Below are positions 5,843 to 6,696 of a stretch of DNA of 6,696 nucleotides, in pieces. A model generated the notes under the pieces. That model had not been told where the DNA came from. It made no database searches and was given only the letters and a program-made list of their open reading frames with translations. Where the stretch lies: assembly GCA_021791075.1 (NCBI GenBank), contig JAJYXH010000093.1, positions 1 to 6,696 on the forward strand, given 5' to 3'. Position 1 is the stretch's first letter. Every line of letters starts with the position of its first letter. The stretch is from Microcaldota archaeon (GTDB lineage Archaea > Micrarchaeota > Micrarchaeia > Micrarchaeales > CABMGC01). Both the position numbers and the translations under genes were made by a program.

Positions 5843-6246
5843 CGGAGCCGATAGACACGGCCAAGGACTGGCTCAGTACCGCAAAGCTTGCGCTTGAGAA
5901 GGGAATGGGGGCGCAGGCCGTATACGCGATGGAGATGTCGGCCGAGATAGCGCTGAAGTCGGTCCTCATAGTGCTGCATGTGGACGTGCCTAAGGTGCAC
6001 GACATAAGCGGCGCAGCAAGGATATTCATCGCGGGGAATAGGAAGGTTGACAGGGAATTCCTCGGCAGTCTCGACGGATACCTTGCAACGTTCGAGGCTC
6101 TTCTCAGGCTGAGGGCTCCGGCAGGGTACGGTTTCGAGGGTCAGCTGGCAAGGGAGGAGATCAACGCCCAGGCAAAAGCACTGCTGCCAAAGTGCTCTGA
6201 GATAATCTCTGCGTGCGAGCATGCTGTAAAACGGATTGGCCATTGA
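5833..6246 (+). CDS. HEPN-domain protein paired with the RHH-MNT
   Basis: A 137-residue all-helical protein of the HEPN family. Residues 9-48 (AKDWLSTAKLALEKG, AVYAMEMSAEIALKSVLIVL) form the first helical pair, followed by DVPKVHDISGAARIF, the 'K.HDI' turn typical of HEPN partners of minimal nucleotidyltransferases. The last part contains LRLRAPAGYGFE (91-102). I do not find the RX4-6H ribonuclease motif: Arg94 is followed by Pro-Ala-Gly-Tyr with no His in range. The module may thus be a non-nucleolytic HEPN or use other residues. It overlaps the MNT gene by 10 nt and has a strong Shine-Dalgarno at 5821-5827, so the two are co-expressed as a toxin-antitoxin-like or enzyme/scaffold pair. Function is inferred from pairing. 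Confidence 0.86.
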   Translation: MAVTEPIDTAKDWLSTAKLALEKGMGAQAVYAMEMSAEIALKSVLIVLHVDVPKVHDISGAARIFIAGNRKVDREFLGSLDGYLATFEALLRLRAPAGYGFEGQLAREEINAQAKALLPKCSEIISACEHAVKRIGH

Positions 6247-6286
6247 CGACGAAACAAGCTCTATACCAGAGAGGCTCCACAGAACG

Positions 6287-6295
6287 TTTTTATTA
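6287..6295 (+). promoter_or_regulatory. TATA-like box before the pilin-like gene
   Basis: TTTTTATTA is centred about 26 bp before ATG 6317, again giving leaderless spacing, and no Shine-Dalgarno precedes this ATG. The five-T run at 6287-6291 could equally serve as a weak T-rich terminator for the HEPN gene that ends 40 bp upstream; both roles are possible. Confidence 0.5.
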
Positions 6296-6316
6296 CTTCC
6301 AGCGCAAGCTATACTC

Positions 6317-6696
6317 ATGTCGGCAGGGAGCAGGAAGCGGATCCAGACCTCGATGGAGTACCTTACCACGTACGGATGGGCCCTCGTGGTCATCGCCGTT
6401 GCGCTCGTGGTGCTCTATGAACTCGGAATCTTCACTCCGGGATCGAGCAGTCTGTGCGCGCTCGAGCAGGGTATCGACTGCACTGTTGCATCGATCTCGC
6501 AGAGCGGGATAATGACGTTGACAATACTCCAGACAACGTCAGCCCCTATAAATGTTACGGGAATAGCCTGCAGCCAGAACTCAACCTACAAGTACGAGCA
6601 GATAGGCAACGGCGTCATCAACTCGAGCTCGAGCAGGTCATTCACAGTGCAGTGCTACGCCGCAAGGGGAGGAACGTTCGGAGGATCCTCTGGCAC
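6317..6696 (+). CDS. Class III signal / type IV pilin-like surface protein (N-terminal part)
   Basis: The gene runs off the right edge after 126 complete codons. A short basic leader (MSAGSRKRI, residues 1-9) precedes QTSMEYLTTYGWALVVIA and a hydrophobic helix to about residue 38. This is the class III signal arrangement of archaeal type IV pilin-like proteins: a prepilin peptidase (FlaK/PibD/EppA type) cleaves before Gln10, leaving Glu14 as the conserved Glu+5 of the mature subunit. The residue before the cut is Ile9 rather than the usual Gly. The following domain is Ser/Thr/Gly-rich with four cysteines (47, 55, 85, 113), suggesting an extracellular disulphide-bonded domain. Proteins with a Q-S-EYL-TYGWA start are frequent in DPANN genomes. 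The exact role (pilus subunit or anchored surface protein) cannot be told from this fragment. Confidence 0.82.
   Translation, partial: MSAGSRKRIQTSMEYLTTYGWALVVIAVALVVLYELGIFTPGSSSLCALEQGIDCTVASISQSGIMTLTILQTTSAPINVTGIACSQNSTYKYEQIGNGVINSSSSRSFTVQCYAARGGTFGGSSG

Noticed and set aside
5725..6393. Minus-strand open frame spanning the second HEPN gene and the pilin promoter
   Set aside because: It overlaps recognised + strand genes and a promoter, and shows no domain, promoter or ribosome-binding site of its own.
6213..6512. Plus-strand open frame overlapping the start of the pilin-like gene
   Set aside because: It is out of frame with the well-supported class III signal sequence and crosses the TATA box; its product is low-complexity Ser/Arg-rich.

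Overview
The window is an archaeal chromosome segment read almost entirely on the + strand. The eL32–eL19–uL18–uS5 gene order, with eL32 and eL19, is the archaeal form of the spc/S10 ribosomal-protein cluster. The translation signals are archaeal: GGTGAT-like Shine-Dalgarno elements about 4-7 nt before starts, and TATA boxes about 26-28 bp before start codons (leaderless-type promoters). A truncated gene at the right edge starts with a QTSMEYLTTYGWA-type leader, which is common in small-genome DPANN archaea. A DPANN archaeon, perhaps Micrarchaeota/Parvarchaeota-like, is my best inference; the lineage is not proven by the sequence.

Layout. (1) 1-1895: ribosomal proteins eL32 (C-terminal part only), eL19, uL18 and uS5, nearly abutting or overlapping, so one operon. 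(2) 1935-3551: a PIF1-family SF1B helicase with a C-terminal WYL-like domain. It sits where uL30, uL15 and SecY usually follow uS5. (3) 3579-5199: a cassette with its own TATA box and a perfect palindromic operator, encoding a winged-helix MNT nucleotidyltransferase, an overlapping HEPN protein, and a DEDDh 3'-5' exonuclease whose reading frame is broken by a -1 shift. (4) 5228-6246: a second MNT/HEPN pair of different architecture. Its nucleotidyltransferase carries a probable ribbon-helix-helix N-terminus and is expressed from a TATA box overlapped by a 9-4-9 inverted repeat. (5) 6287-6696: a leaderless-type promoter and the first 126 codons of a class III-signal (type IV pilin-like) surface protein.

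How the parts may work together. In known HEPN/MNT toxin-antitoxin pairs the HEPN protein is an RNase toxin and the MNT enzyme neutralises it by adding AMP residues. Here two such pairs lie in tandem. Each MNT has a different DNA-binding domain, and each promoter has an inverted repeat made of the same ATCTAT/ATAGAT half-site. I infer two autoregulated, possibly cross-regulated modules around an exonuclease, inserted beside a housekeeping ribosomal operon.

No intergenic stretch exceeds about 75 bases. I saw no tRNA, rRNA, CRISPR array or insertion sequence.
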